Positions 1-10,900 of a stretch of DNA of 64,000 bases are shown piece after piece. The DNA comes from Neorhodopirellula lusitana (GTDB lineage: Bacteria > Planctomycetota > Planctomycetia > Pirellulales > Pirellulaceae). Each line of letters begins with the position of its first letter. Positions within the stretch are counted from its first letter, which is position 1. Position numbers and translations under genes: made by a program. The notes below the pieces were generated by a model. It had not been told where the DNA came from. It saw only the letters and a list, made by a program, of their open reading frames with translations, and made no database searches. Where the stretch lies: positions 62,001 through 126,000 of the forward strand of contig NZ_FXUG01000018.1 in NCBI RefSeq assembly GCF_900182915.1. Direction: 5' to 3'.

Positions 1-763
1 CAAGTAATATCTTGCCATCGACGATCAGCGGCTTCGCTTCCGGATCCCGCGGATCCAGTTGCGGTTTGGAATACTCCAGCACCACATCGCCACCCACTTT
101 GTGTCGGACAACTTCGCTGCCACGAACTTCGACTTCCACCGTCACCCACTGGTCACCATGAAACGTCTTGGACGTACTGGATGTGCAGTGCGGTTCGAAG
201 AGATTTCCCTTCAAAACAACATTGGTGCCAGGCGTGCAAAGGTTCAACGTCGACCGCTCGTCCTTGCCGTTACCGCCCAACAACTGCACCTCGATCGAAA
301 CCGGAAACTTTTGATTGAGCGTCATCAGACTCGGATCCTGGCCATGCAACATCAAACCGTTATTACGAATGGCCCAACCCGGTCCGTTTTCAACTTGCTC
401 ACCCACAAACCGATACTCCACCCGCAACAAATAGTGCGAGAACGTGTCTTCGTAAAACAGGTGTCCAAATTTGTCGAAGCCTTTCTTTCCCTTCTTGTCC
501 ATACTCATCAAATCACTGGGCTGGTATCCATCATAGGAAACCACCAACAATCCATCTCGCACACGAAAGGTATCGGCGTAGTTCTCGCCGTACTCATGCC
601 CGCGAATTTTGGGAGTCCAACCCGACAAGTCCTTCCCATTGAAAAGCTGAATCCAGTCGGCCTGTTTCTCGTCCGCTGAGGCTTCTGCGCCAAACAACGA
701 CGGCGAAGAACAGAGTGATACAGCCAACGCGAAAAGAACAACACTCGGTAAGTTGAGTCTCAT
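1..763 (-). CDS. DUF1080 (3-keto-disaccharide hydrolase-like) secreted protein, 3' end outside window
   Basis: The first 254 codons are visible and the frame stays open to the window edge, so the C-terminus is missing. The ATG at 763 starts a clear signal peptide (about residues 1-23, ending near LFGA). The mature region opens with WIQLFNGKDLSGW, the usual start of DUF1080 domains, and continues with family-like stretches such as GWAIRNNGLML and GDQWVTVEVEV. DUF1080 is a concanavalin-like fold, and characterised members hydrolyse 3-keto-glycosides. Planctomycetes carry many copies, and a second one lies at 38230-39012. The substrate cannot be read from sequence. It faces the FecR protein as a separate unit on the same strand, with about 200 bp between them. 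Confidence 0.85.
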   Translation of the reverse strand, partial: MRLNLPSVVLFALAVSLCSSPSLFGAEASADEKQADWIQLFNGKDLSGWTPKIRGHEYGENYADTFRVRDGLLVVSYDGYQPSDLMSMDKKGKKGFDKFGHLFYEDTFSHYLLRVEYRFVGEQVENGPGWAIRNNGLMLHGQDPSLMTLNQKFPVSIEVQLLGGNGKDERSTLNLCTPGTNVVLKGNLFEPHCTSSTSKTFHGDQWVTVEVEVRGSEVVRHKVGGDVVLEYSKPQLDPRDPEAKPLIVDGKILL

Positions 764-969
764 CAATGAATCCAATACGGGGAAGAAAAGAGATCGATTG
801 CGGCGGGGGCAAACCCATATTCTAGTGGCAATCAAGCATTCAGATCAAAGGACTCTAACTCGAAAAATGCCCGTTGGAACCCCTGACTATCACGGGTTCG
901 ATGTCAATTCAACGACGGTCGAGCGGCCGATTCGCCAGCCATGATCGCCATCCGGATGTGATCCATCCT

Positions 970-2628
970 TTACCGATTAACCGACATCATCAAGTCATAG
1001 TGTTCGGCGATTTCGGCGGGCTTCAGGTTCCGCCGATAGATTGCCACTTCGTCCATCGCTCCGGCAAACTGTCGCCAATTGGTTGTCAAACCGAGTTGGC
1101 CAAGATTCACGCGGAAACTACCGTCACAATTGCGTTGATGAGCTTTCGTCTCCACACGCCGGATACGTTTCCCGTTGACGTAAATTTCAATTGCGTCAGC
1201 CGTCTTCATCGTCACCACATGATGCCATAACCCAGGCACACAAAGACCCGGTGAAAATGCGTTGATGCCGTTCTCGGCTGACCGTCCAGGCGGTGTTCGA
1301 TGCAAAAACCGGATGGCGCCCGGATCGTGAATCATGGTCGTGTTGGTCACAATCTCCAGTACATTCAACTGTTCAAAGGCACTTGGGCTTTCGATCGGAA
1401 AGACCCCCAACCAAGACGCGTGTTGCAAGTCGTTCGGTTTGATCCAACTTTCGATCGCATACACACCCTGGTTGAATTGCAGAAACGGTTCCGCACTGAC
1501 AAGGCTGCGAGGCAACTCGCCCCGGCGAAATTGAACGTGCCCGTTCACCAATCGCAAGCAATCCGCTTCCGCTTCCTGTTTTTGAATCACCAACGAATGC
1601 TCAACCGCGACTTCGTTAAACACCGATGATTCGGTCGCACTATCAAAACGCCAATACGCGACCGGGCGGCTTTCCAACACAGATTGAACGTACTGGCTGG
1701 GCACCACCAGTCCCGCCTCATCGGGATCCTGGATCGTCAACAACTCTGCTGCGCCAGTCGCTTTGACTGGTGTCAGGGATTGGTCGTCACGATCAACTCG
1801 AACCCGGCCCGTCTCGGTAATCCACTCACTCGTCAACGTATTACCATCGTCGCCGATCAAAGAAAGTTCCACCTCCCCACTGACCACTTCGACCTCGGAA
1901 ACGCCCGCGGGTGAGACATTGACAACGAACTCCGTCCCCAAATCATAAATCGCGGCATCGGGTGTATTCAGAACGAATCCGCGCGCTCGCGGCGGCACAT
2001 GCGCCCGAGCATTGCCCGACACCAAGGTCGCCACCGCTTGCGATCCCAACTGTAGCTCCGCCGGTCCCGCTAAAGCGACCACTGCGCCACTCATGAACTC
2101 GATCTGGATGCGTCCCTCGTCCAACCGAAGCGTCCCCGGCTTCAAGCGTCTTCCCGCTGCCCAACCGGTAACCCGATGCGCCACTGCATCCACTTGCACA
2201 ACGACTGCCACATCGGTCACACGAGCTCCCGTGACATGTTCTATGAACGCAGGCAAAGGTCCTTCGCTCGGCCGGCGATCAACCAGTAACATCACGACCG
2301 CAATCGCTAACCCGCACGCAATCGCCAAAGCGGAAGCGGCCATACTCTTTAAATAAAACGAAGCCTGTCCGGCGGATGCTGGCGTCACCGGCATTTTCGC
2401 GGAAGTGTCGGCAAGGATTGAATCATCATTCTCGGCACCCCAGATACTGCCCAGTTCTGCATGAATCTGCACGTAACCGAGGTAGTGAGCCTGTAGCTCC
2501 CGTGACCCACGCAACAAATCGACGAGTTGGCGTGACTCGTGTTCGCTCAGTGATCCCTCTACTACTTTCGGCAAAAGAGTATCGAGCTGTGCATGGTTCT
2601 TCTCGCGGGTTTCTGAGTCGCTCATCAT
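970..2628 (-). CDS. FecR-domain membrane protein with C-terminal LamG domain (putative anti-sigma factor)
   Basis: 552 residues. The N-terminus is cytosolic and resembles zinc-free anti-sigma regions (a run of Glu/Arg-rich helices, residues 1-70). One membrane segment lies at about 93-117. A FecR-like domain covers about 145-280, including the DLGTEFVVNV motif typical of planctomycete FecR proteins. A LamG/concanavalin-like domain covers about 330-545, with VAYWRFD and DEVAIYRRNL. Its start overlaps the stop of the sigma factor gene by 4 bp (2625-2628), which implies translational coupling. By analogy with the FecI/FecR arrangement, it probably holds the sigma factor at the membrane and senses an extracellular ligand, perhaps a glycan through LamG. 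The ligand is inference. Confidence 0.85.
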   Translation of the reverse strand: MMSDSETREKNHAQLDTLLPKVVEGSLSEHESRQLVDLLRGSRELQAHYLGYVQIHAELGSIWGAENDDSILADTSAKMPVTPASAGQASFYLKSMAASALAIACGLAIAVVMLLVDRRPSEGPLPAFIEHVTGARVTDVAVVVQVDAVAHRVTGWAAGRRLKPGTLRLDEGRIQIEFMSGAVVALAGPAELQLGSQAVATLVSGNARAHVPPRARGFVLNTPDAAIYDLGTEFVVNVSPAGVSEVEVVSGEVELSLIGDDGNTLTSEWITETGRVRVDRDDQSLTPVKATGAAELLTIQDPDEAGLVVPSQYVQSVLESRPVAYWRFDSATESSVFNEVAVEHSLVIQKQEAEADCLRLVNGHVQFRRGELPRSLVSAEPFLQFNQGVYAIESWIKPNDLQHASWLGVFPIESPSAFEQLNVLEIVTNTTMIHDPGAIRFLHRTPPGRSAENGINAFSPGLCVPGLWHHVVTMKTADAIEIYVNGKRIRRVETKAHQRNCDGSFRVNLGQLGLTTNWRQFAGAMDEVAIYRRNLKPAEIAEHYDLMMSVNR

Positions 2629-3167
2629 TCGCTCGCCGCGGCTAGTGTTAACTCAACGCACTTCATCAGTTGTGTTCGACAACGGTGCAAAATCATACTG
2701 ATCGCATTGGCCGACTTATCCATTTCCGCTGCCAGCGATTTCACCGAAACGGATTCCGCATACCGCTGCAGCACAAGTGACTGCTGCACCGGCGGGAGCT
2801 TGCTAATGCAATCCCGCAGCGCGGACTCGCGAGCGAATTCAGGTCCCGCGGTGAACAATTCACCATCTAGCGAGTCAAGTTCTTCGGCAAGGTCATCCGG
2901 AAAGGTGAGCCGGTCTCGCGACTGTCGCTTTCGAAACGCCAAAATTTGAAAACGGGCGATCGAGAAAGCCCACGCCATGAAGTCGGTGCCTTCTTCGAAG
3001 TCGCTCGCGTTTCGACAGAGCACCAAATTGACCTCCTGAAGGACCTCATGGGCTTGATCCAATTGGGCCACTCGCTTCAACAAATACCCCAGCAACCGAG
3101 GTTGGGCCTCGGTCAAATGCAGCACCCATGCTGGGCTGAGTTCGAAATTGGGGGAATCGTTGTTCAT
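2625..3167 (-). CDS. ECF-type RNA polymerase sigma factor (planctomycete/verrucomicrobial subfamily)
   Basis: 180 residues from the ATG at 3167. A longer reading to 3323 exists, but its first 52 residues are low-complexity and unlike any sigma factor, so the internal start is preferred. Region 2 is visible (DQAHEVLQEVNLVLCRN, then FMAWAFSIARFQILAFRKRQ), as is region 4 (LPPVQQSLVLQRYAES followed by a helix-turn-helix ending SMILHRCRTQLMKC). This matches the compact sigma factors that planctomycetes pair with FecR/LamG proteins. It is transcribed away from the PSCyt-DUF1501 operon at 3421 and first in its own operon. Target genes are unknown; the neighbouring divergent operon is an obvious candidate. 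Confidence 0.88.
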   Translation of the reverse strand: MNNDSPNFELSPAWVLHLTEAQPRLLGYLLKRVAQLDQAHEVLQEVNLVLCRNASDFEEGTDFMAWAFSIARFQILAFRKRQSRDRLTFPDDLAEELDSLDGELFTAGPEFARESALRDCISKLPPVQQSLVLQRYAESVSVKSLAAEMDKSANAISMILHRCRTQLMKCVELTLAAASE

Positions 3168-3295
3168 CGCATTTTGGAAACAGCAGGAAACGGGCAAATC
3201 TTTCGAGGAAAATAGTGAATTCCCTGCCTGAATCGTAGATCTGCCCAGAAGGCGAGAAAGATTCGCTCCACAAAGGCTATGTCCTACCGGCCCCC

Positions 3296-3343
3296 CTCGC
3301 CTACCACACCTCTCGCCTACCACACCTCTCGCCTACCACACCC
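3296..3343. repeat. Three tandem 16-bp units in a divergent promoter region
   Basis: The unit ctcgcctaccacacct occurs at 3296-3311 and 3312-3327, with a one-base variant at 3328-3343. Two looser copies of a gatcaaaac-containing unit follow up to about 3390. The block lies between the divergent sigma factor gene and the PSCyt gene, so it may contain regulator binding sites or may just be replication slippage. Confidence 0.8.
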
Positions 3344-3420
3344 CCGCCCACCAAACCTTCGGCGATCAAAACTCCGTCGATCAAAACCGGTGCCCTGCAA
3401 ACCTTGGATTCTTTTGGCTA

Positions 3421-6400
3421 ATGCGTTTGAAAACTCATTTTCCTATCTGGCTACTTTCCTGCATTGCGATCGGGCTGGCAACCTGCAGCGACCTGATGGC
3501 GGAAGAGTCCACACTCGCGACGCCAGAACCACTGCCCGAAATCGTTGACTTCAACGAACACATCCGGCCCATTTTCAACCAACATTGCACCGCTTGCCAC
3601 GGCGGCGTCAAACAGGCCGCTGATATCTCCTTCGTCTACAAAGACCAAGTGCTGCCTCCGGAGGGTTGGATCGTGGAACCCGGATCGCCGGAAGACTCCA
3701 TTTTGATCCAACGGATTCTAGAAGACGATCCAGACCTAGTCATGCCTCCAGCCGGTCATGGGGCTGCACTTCCCAAACGCGACATTGCACTGTTAACCCG
3801 CTGGATCGAGCAGGGTGCTATTTGGACGGCCAGCCACTGGAGCCTCGCAGCCCCCAAGCCGCAAACCGTTCCCGAAGTGTCGGATTCACAATGGCCAAGT
3901 CAACCGCTCGATCATTTCGTGTTAGCCAAACTTCATGACGCCGAACTGAAACCTTCGCCGCCCGCGTCCGGCCAACGCTGGCTACGACGGACCAGTTTGG
4001 ACTTGATTGGCTTGCCACCCACCCTAACCGAACAAGAAGATTTCATAACCCAGTACAAACAAGATCCACAAGCCGCCCGGGTTGCCGCCGTGGATCGACT
4101 TCTGGAATCCCCCGCCTACGGAGAACGATGGGGGAGCGTCTGGCTAGACCAAGTTCGCTACGCCGACTCGAAAGGCCTCGGACTCGACAGTCGACGAAGC
4201 GTATGGAAATATCGCGACTGGGTGATCGATTCGTTCAACCAAGATCTTCCCTACGACGAATTCACCATCAAACAATTGGCCGGTGACCTGTTACCAAACC
4301 CGTCGATCGAAGACCTTGTCGCAACGACCGCCCATCGACTGACTCAGTCCAACGAAGAGGGAGGCACCGACGACGAAGAGTTTCGCGTCGAAGCGGTACT
4401 CGACCGAGTCAACACGACATGGCAAGTGTGGCTGGGAACCACCTTTGGATGCGTGCAATGCCATAGCCATCCCTACGATCCGTTTCGACACGAAGAGTAC
4501 TACCAATTCACCGCGTTCTTCAACAACACATCCGATGTCGATCTCGACGAAGATTGGCCGGTCGCGAACGTTCCACTTGATCCAACTCAATACAACGAAG
4601 CCTCCCAGCTCGATCGCCAAATCCAGTCGCTCAAGGATCAAATCTGGCAAGCGGAATACAAACTCCTCGGTGACGCGAAAGCCTGGCAACCGGTTGAGAG
4701 TTTGTCCGCCAAGACCAACAACCAAACCAAAGTCGGTGTGCAACGGGTCGACAACCATGACGAATTCCACACCATCGACACGGTCAGTCGCAATACCGAC
4801 ATCACGTTGGAAGCCTCCCTACCCGAAAGCCTGACTGAACTAACCGCGATCCGGCTCACCATTTTGCCACTGGATCCCGAAACGGCGATAAGTGATTCCG
4901 AATGGGGATTTGTGCTATCTCAAATCGATGCGGAACTCACAAACCCAAAGCTTGCAAACTCGGACGAGTCGGAATCGACCAAACTCGACATTCAACAGGT
5001 TCTGATCGACGAACCCGATCCCTTCTTCGACCCACAATTGAGTCTGGACAAAAAATCGAACCGCGGATTCGCCGCTTACTCACGAATCAACCGACCGCGG
5101 CAAGCAGCCCTCGTCCTAGCGAAACCGCAAACCGTTGCAGCCCAAGCCCGCTTAAAGATCACATTAAAACATCGTGTCTATCTGCTCGCCGCGTTCTCCC
5201 TTATTTCCAAACGCGGTCACTTAGCGGTAACCGACGACTCTCGTTTCACCGACTCGCTCACTGACGAAAAACTGACCACGTTGCGAGAGCGGCTACGACA
5301 TCTAGAAAACCAGCGTTCCAAGATCAAGTCGGTTGCCACACCGGTGATGAAGGAACTTCCCGAGCATCTTCGCCGTCCCACTCATTTGTTCGAGCGAGGC
5401 CTGTTCTTAACGAAGGGTGAAGAAGTCTGCGCGGACACGCCAGAGTCACTGCCACCTTTGATTCTGGAATCTGAAAACCATGACGAAAACGGCGCTCCGA
5501 TCGCAACTGACCGACTGGCACTGGCCAAATGGCTCGTCCGCCCCGACAACCCGCTGACCGCCCGGGTTGCCGTCAACCGCGTGTGGGCGCAACTGTTCGG
5601 TGTTGGTCTGGTTGCAACGGAAGAGGACTTTGGCTCCTCTGGCGATCTACCTTCGCATCCACGTTTGCTGGACTACCTTGCCCTGCGATTCCAAAACGAA
5701 ATGGGGTGGAGCATGAAGAGCCTGCTCCGCGAACTGGTGCTCTCAAGCACTTATGCCCAATCATCCAAGAGCATTCCAGAATCGCATCAACAAGATCCAC
5801 GAAATCGCCTTCTATCCCGTGGACCTCGCTACCGGCTCACCTCCGAAATGGTTCGCGATCAAGCACTCGTCGCGGCGGGACTGCTAAGCGAACATCACTT
5901 AGGAAAACCGGTCTACCCGCCCATTCCCGGTGGCGTTTGGAAACCATTTCATAGCGGCGACAAATGGAATTCAACCAAGCCTGGCAACGAGCAGCGTTAC
6001 CGCCGTTCGATTTACACCTACACCAAACGCAGCATCCCGTATCCGATGTTTGCCACCTTCGACGCACCGTCCCGAGAATTCTGCACACCGCGTCGCCTGC
6101 GGTCCAACACACCACTGCAAGCGTTGATGATGCTCAACGACGAAACCTTTGTTGAATGCGCCAACGCACTGGCCAATCAAATGAAACAGGCCAGCGATGA
6201 TCCGCGAGAACAAATTCGCAACGGTTTCCTCAGAGTCCTATGCCGAGAACCCAGCTCCGGTGAACTCGATGACCTGATCGAACTCCTTGAAACACCAGCG
6301 ATGGAATCAACGCCAGAGGAAACAGCAGTCTCGAAAGCGACGCCCGCCGAAAGAAAAACGGAAACGCAACCCAACACGTCAAACCAACCGCTTCGCGTGA

Positions 6401-6444
6401 TCGCAACGGTGTTGCTGAATCTCGACGAAGCCATCATGAAGTAG
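3421..6444 (+). CDS. Planctomycete cytochrome c (PSCyt1) / DUF1549 / DUF1553 protein
   Basis: 1007 residues with a signal peptide (about 1-27). The N-terminal PSCyt1 domain carries a haem-binding CTACH at residues 56-60. DUF1549 (about 160-370) carries a second CVQCH at 344-348. DUF1553 covers about 680-1000, with NPLTARVAVNRVWAQLFG and the TPLQALMMLND motif near the end. A variable middle (about 400-620) separates them and may be a carbohydrate-binding-like module. The protein should be exported to the periplasm or paryphoplasm and bind haem. The exact role of this family is not established; pairing with DUF1501 proteins is standard in planctomycetes. First gene of a four-gene operon (10 bp to the next gene). 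Confidence 0.9.
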   Translation: MRLKTHFPIWLLSCIAIGLATCSDLMAEESTLATPEPLPEIVDFNEHIRPIFNQHCTACHGGVKQAADISFVYKDQVLPPEGWIVEPGSPEDSILIQRILEDDPDLVMPPAGHGAALPKRDIALLTRWIEQGAIWTASHWSLAAPKPQTVPEVSDSQWPSQPLDHFVLAKLHDAELKPSPPASGQRWLRRTSLDLIGLPPTLTEQEDFITQYKQDPQAARVAAVDRLLESPAYGERWGSVWLDQVRYADSKGLGLDSRRSVWKYRDWVIDSFNQDLPYDEFTIKQLAGDLLPNPSIEDLVATTAHRLTQSNEEGGTDDEEFRVEAVLDRVNTTWQVWLGTTFGCVQCHSHPYDPFRHEEYYQFTAFFNNTSDVDLDEDWPVANVPLDPTQYNEASQLDRQIQSLKDQIWQAEYKLLGDAKAWQPVESLSAKTNNQTKVGVQRVDNHDEFHTIDTVSRNTDITLEASLPESLTELTAIRLTILPLDPETAISDSEWGFVLSQIDAELTNPKLANSDESESTKLDIQQVLIDEPDPFFDPQLSLDKKSNRGFAAYSRINRPRQAALVLAKPQTVAAQARLKITLKHRVYLLAAFSLISKRGHLAVTDDSRFTDSLTDEKLTTLRERLRHLENQRSKIKSVATPVMKELPEHLRRPTHLFERGLFLTKGEEVCADTPESLPPLILESENHDENGAPIATDRLALAKWLVRPDNPLTARVAVNRVWAQLFGVGLVATEEDFGSSGDLPSHPRLLDYLALRFQNEMGWSMKSLLRELVLSSTYAQSSKSIPESHQQDPRNRLLSRGPRYRLTSEMVRDQALVAAGLLSEHHLGKPVYPPIPGGVWKPFHSGDKWNSTKPGNEQRYRRSIYTYTKRSIPYPMFATFDAPSREFCTPRRLRSNTPLQALMMLNDETFVECANALANQMKQASDDPREQIRNGFLRVLCREPSSGELDDLIELLETPAMESTPEETAVSKATPAERKTETQPNTSNQPLRVIATVLLNLDEAIMK

Positions 6445-6453
6445 GTAGAACTG

Positions 6454-7947
6454 ATGAGCCTTGACAATCTACGCCAGGAAGCTTGCGTTACCGCGATCGA
6501 CCACCAAACCCGCCGCCACTTCTTGCACGGCTGCACGACGGGAATGGGTGCGATGTGGTTGGCGTCACAAAACGCCTCGCAGGCTCAAGCCGCCAATCGC
6601 TTCCAGCCGATTCATGACGCACGAAACCCGCTCAGCCCGGTCGCACCACCACTTCCCGCCAAAGTGAAACGCGTCATCTATCTGCACATGATTGGCGCGC
6701 CCAGCCAACTGGAACTGTTCGACTACAAACCCGACCTCGAACGTTTGGATGGCAAGGACTGCCCACAATCCTTCCTGGAAGGCAAACGCTTTGCGTTCAT
6801 CCAGGGCACACCCAAGATGCTCGGCCCCCAGTATCCATTCGCACAATATGGTGAAAGCGGTGCGTGGGTTTCCGATCGACTCCCACACTTCGCCAAGCAT
6901 GTGGATGACGTGTGCTTTATCAAGACGCTGCAAACGGACCAATTCAATCATGGCCCCGCGCAGCTCATGATCCATACCGGGCAAGCTCGCATGGGATATC
7001 CCTCGATCGGCTCGTGGGCAACGTGGGGTCTGGGGACCGAGAACGAAGACCTACCCGGTTTCATCGTCTTGCTATCCGGCGGCCGACAACCTCGCGTCGG
7101 CAAAGCACTCTGGAGCGGCGGGTTCCTGCCCTCGGTTTATCAGGGCGTCCAGTGTCGTTCGCAAGGCGATCCGGTTTTGAACATCGCCGATCCAACCGGG
7201 GTCACGCGTGACAGTCGTCGTACGATGCTTGACACACTTAACAAGTTGAACCTACGCGCCAACGCCGAGTACGGTGACCCCGAAACACTCACCCGGATTG
7301 CACAATATGAGATGGCATTTCGGATGCAATCGGCGGTCCCTGACGCGATGAACATCAACGACGAACCCGCCCATATTCATGAAATGTACGGCACCCGTCC
7401 GGGCAAAGAATCGTTCGCCAACAATTGCCTACTCGCACGCCGTCTAGCCGAACGAAACGTGCGTTTCATTCAGTTGTTCGACTGGGGTTGGGACTCACAC
7501 GGTGCAGCGAAAAGCGAAGCGCTCAATGAGGGCTTCAAGACCAAGTGCGAACAAATGGATCGCCCCATCGCGGCCTTGCTTAGCGACCTAAAACAAAGAG
7601 GCATGCTCGAAGACACCCTCGTTGTCTGGAGCGGCGAGTTTGGCCGGACGCCAATGCGTGAGAATCGCGGCGGAACGGAAATGAAGTTTGTCGGTCGCGA
7701 CCACAATCCCGGCGCCACCACCATGTGGATGGCTGGCGGAGGCGTTAAGTCAGGCTTCACATACGGCGAGACAGATCCGGTGGGCTACTCACCAGCTGAA
7801 AATCCAGTCCAACTTCGAGACTTCCACGCGACAATGATGCATCTAATGGGAATGGACCACAATCGAACCAGCTACCCATTCCAGGGTCTGGACCAAAAGC
7901 TGACGGGCGTCAAACCAGCCCGCGTGATTGAGGAGGTGCTAGCGTGA
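6454..7947 (+). CDS. DUF1501 family protein with Tat-type signal
   Basis: 497 residues. The N-terminus has a twin-arginine pattern (TRRHFLHG at about 20-27) followed by a hydrophobic stretch, so Tat export is likely. The body is DUF1501 (alkaline phosphatase/sulfatase-like fold), with the conserved C-terminal block GRDHNPGATTMWMAGGG and GEFGRTP. It sits 10 bp after the PSCyt gene and overlaps the next gene by 4 bp, so the operon is tightly coupled. A partnership with the haem-bearing PSCyt protein is suggested by the constant genomic pairing in this phylum; no enzymatic activity can be assigned. Confidence 0.9.
   Translation: MSLDNLRQEACVTAIDHQTRRHFLHGCTTGMGAMWLASQNASQAQAANRFQPIHDARNPLSPVAPPLPAKVKRVIYLHMIGAPSQLELFDYKPDLERLDGKDCPQSFLEGKRFAFIQGTPKMLGPQYPFAQYGESGAWVSDRLPHFAKHVDDVCFIKTLQTDQFNHGPAQLMIHTGQARMGYPSIGSWATWGLGTENEDLPGFIVLLSGGRQPRVGKALWSGGFLPSVYQGVQCRSQGDPVLNIADPTGVTRDSRRTMLDTLNKLNLRANAEYGDPETLTRIAQYEMAFRMQSAVPDAMNINDEPAHIHEMYGTRPGKESFANNCLLARRLAERNVRFIQLFDWGWDSHGAAKSEALNEGFKTKCEQMDRPIAALLSDLKQRGMLEDTLVVWSGEFGRTPMRENRGGTEMKFVGRDHNPGATTMWMAGGGVKSGFTYGETDPVGYSPAENPVQLRDFHATMMHLMGMDHNRTSYPFQGLDQKLTGVKPARVIEEVLA
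7931..7936 (+). promoter_or_regulatory. Strong Shine-Dalgarno site that supports a GTG start
   Basis: AGGAGG lies inside the end of the DUF1501 gene, 7 bases before the GTG at 7944. This fixes the non-ATG start of the second PSCyt gene, which overlaps the upstream stop as GTGA. Confidence 0.8.
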
Positions 7948-10900
7948 GTTCACTCATTCGATTGTGTTTTTGCCTGGGACTGGTCGTTGCTGTGCACTTG
8001 GAAGCGCCGACGGTGGACGCGGAAGAGGTCAATTTCTCTCGCGACATCTTGCCAGTCTTGTCGGATCGATGCTTTCATTGTCATGGTCCCGATCCAGACA
8101 ATCGGGAAGCCGATCTGCGACTCGACATCGAAGAAAATGCCAAAGAAGACCTGGGCGGCTATTGGCCTGTCGCGGAGGGTAAACTGGACGACAGCGAACT
8201 GTGGAACCGCATCACTTCGAATGACGAAGACGAGGTCATGCCACCGGTCGACTCCCATCGTAACCCCATCAGTGACCGTGAACGTGAACTGATTCGCAAG
8301 TGGATTCTCGCCGGTGCCAAATGGGGAAAACACTGGTCATTCGAAATGCCTATTCAATTGCCACTGCCGGTTATTGATGAAACGGCTGACGCCCCGGATC
8401 CAATTGACGCCTTTGTAAAAGAACGACTGCACCAAGAAGGATGGAAGCTTTCGCCAAGAGCCAAACCAGCCAAACAACTGCGACGACTTTCCTTCGCACT
8501 GACCGGACTGCCTCCGTCACGGGAACAAGTCCAGCGGTTCGTGAGTGACCCAACTGATCAAGCATGGCAAGCCGCAATCACGGAAATGCTCGCTTCACCA
8601 CGGCACGCCGAACGGATGGCGATGTGGTGGCTCGACTCAGCTCGCTATTCCGACACCGACGGATTCCAGTTGGATGAATCTCGTGAAAATTGGCCCTGGC
8701 GCGACTGGGTAATCGACGCCTTTCAGAACAACATGCCATTTGATGAGTTCACCATCGAGCAGTTCGCCGGTGACCTGCTTCCTGATGCCACGCCGGAACA
8801 GATTCTCGCAACCTGCTTTCATCGCAACCACATGACTAACGGCGAAGGTGGTCGTGATCCCAACGAATCTCGTGTCGACTACGTCATCGATCGCGTGAAC
8901 ACCACGGGAACCGTGTGGCTCGGACTGACACTCGGTTGTGTCCAGTGTCACACACACAAGTTCGATCCGATCACGCACCGCGACTATTATTCATTTTCAG
9001 CCTTCTTCAATAGCATCGATGAAGATGGCAGAGCAGGAAAATCGGCAAAGCCCTATCTGAAATACACGTCCAACGCAGTGGAAGAGCGGATCGCCGAAAC
9101 GCAGCAATTTGTCGACCAATGCCAAGCTGCCGAACGACAGTCCCACGGTGAAGCCAGTTCGCGTTTTGACCAATGGCTGGAACAGCTGATCACTGACCCA
9201 CCAAAAGACTATCAAGCTTGGCAGGTCCCCGTACCATCACCAACCAGCAGTGATGGTACGAGATTCCAAGTGGAATCCGATCAAACGATTCAAACCATCG
9301 GACCCACTCCGCGACAAGATGACTACCGCATTGAACTGGCGATCCCTGAGGGGATGGAACGGATCACAGGTTGGCGACTGGAAATCTTCCCGGATCCGAA
9401 TCAGCCCGATGCCAAATACACACGATCAGGCGAAGGTGATTTCATCCTAACCAGTGTGCGAGCCCTAAGCCGATCGGCGAACAGTCCGGCCGAACGGGAG
9501 ATCGAGATCAAAGATGCCCACGCGGACAAAGAAGCGTCCAAGCCAGGGAAACGGCTGTACGGGAAAATCACGGACACCCTTAACGACGATGCTCGAAACG
9601 GATGGACCACGGAAGGCGAAGAAGAACGCCAAACACACATCGGAGTGTTCCGTTTTACAAAACCCTATCCTGTCGCCGAGGGTGACCGATTGCAGATTCT
9701 GTTGCGGCATCGGTCCAACGGTCGTCACGCTAGCATCGGACGATTCCGATTGTCACTCACTGATGAAACGGGCGAAACCGCGACCCGCACCGACGGACAT
9801 TCGCCAATCGGTGACCTGCTTGATAGCCGGTCGGCGGCTGACAATTCGGACAAGGAACCGAGGCCCCAGGCTTCCAAGATTTCCAAGGCTCCGATTGATC
9901 CAAAAATCAAAAAGCGATTGCTCGATCAATTCCTGGCCGGTGATGCCGAGTACCAAACCAGCAACGATCTTCTGAAAGTCGCCAAGGCACAGCTTAAGAA
10001 CTTGCAGGCCGAGCAAAAAGAACGCTCCGTCATGGTTCTGAAAGAACGAGAGAAACCTCGTCCGACGTATGTCTTGCTGCGAGGCGTCTGGGATGCTCAC
10101 GGTGACGTGGTGAAACCAGCCGTACTTCCCAGCGTTCTCCCTTGGGATCCCGATCGTACCCAATCCCGGTTGGACCTGGCGAACTGGTTGATCGATCCGC
10201 AAAATCCGCTTACCGCGCGGGTCATCGTCAACCAACTTTGGCAATTGATGTTCGGGCAAGGCATTGTGCGAACGCCAGGCGACTTTGGCTTGCAAGGCGA
10301 ATTCCCGACCCACCCTGAATTGCTTGACTGGTTGGCGATTGAACTCATCCAACACGACTGGGACCTACAACATGTTCTGCGTCAGATTGTGACCAGTGAA
10401 ACCTTTCGACAAAGCAGTAAAGTCACGCCTGACCAACTTGAACGTGACCCCGAAAATCGCCTCTTGGCCCGTGCGCCCAAACACCGGCTCCCCGCGTGGA
10501 TGCTGCGTGACAACGCGTTAGCTGTTTCGGGACTACTGAATCCAGCGATCGGCGGTCCACCGGTGTACCCCTATCAACCCGATGGCATTTGGAACGAAAT
10601 CACGATGGGGCGTTTTCGTTATCAGCCCAGTCTCGGTCCCGCCCAATACCGCCGTACCCTCTATGCCTTTTGGCGGCGAGCCAGCGCGCCCACGTTCTTG
10701 TTCGATAGCGCCCAACGACGCGTGTGTGAGGTGGATGTCCGGTTAACCAACACACCGCTTCAAGCACTCACGCTTATGAACGATGTCGGCATGCTAGAAG
10801 CCGCTCGGGTGCTTGCCGATTCGGTCGTCGGTCGAAACAACGACTCTCCAAAATCCGCCATGCACGAAGGCATCGCACAACTGGCCAACCAGATCCTTTC

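Noticed and set aside
2625-3323. Longer 232-residue version of the sigma factor starting at 3323.
   Set aside because: The extra 52 residues have no sigma-factor character and cross the tandem repeat region; the ATG at 3167 gives the usual ECF length.
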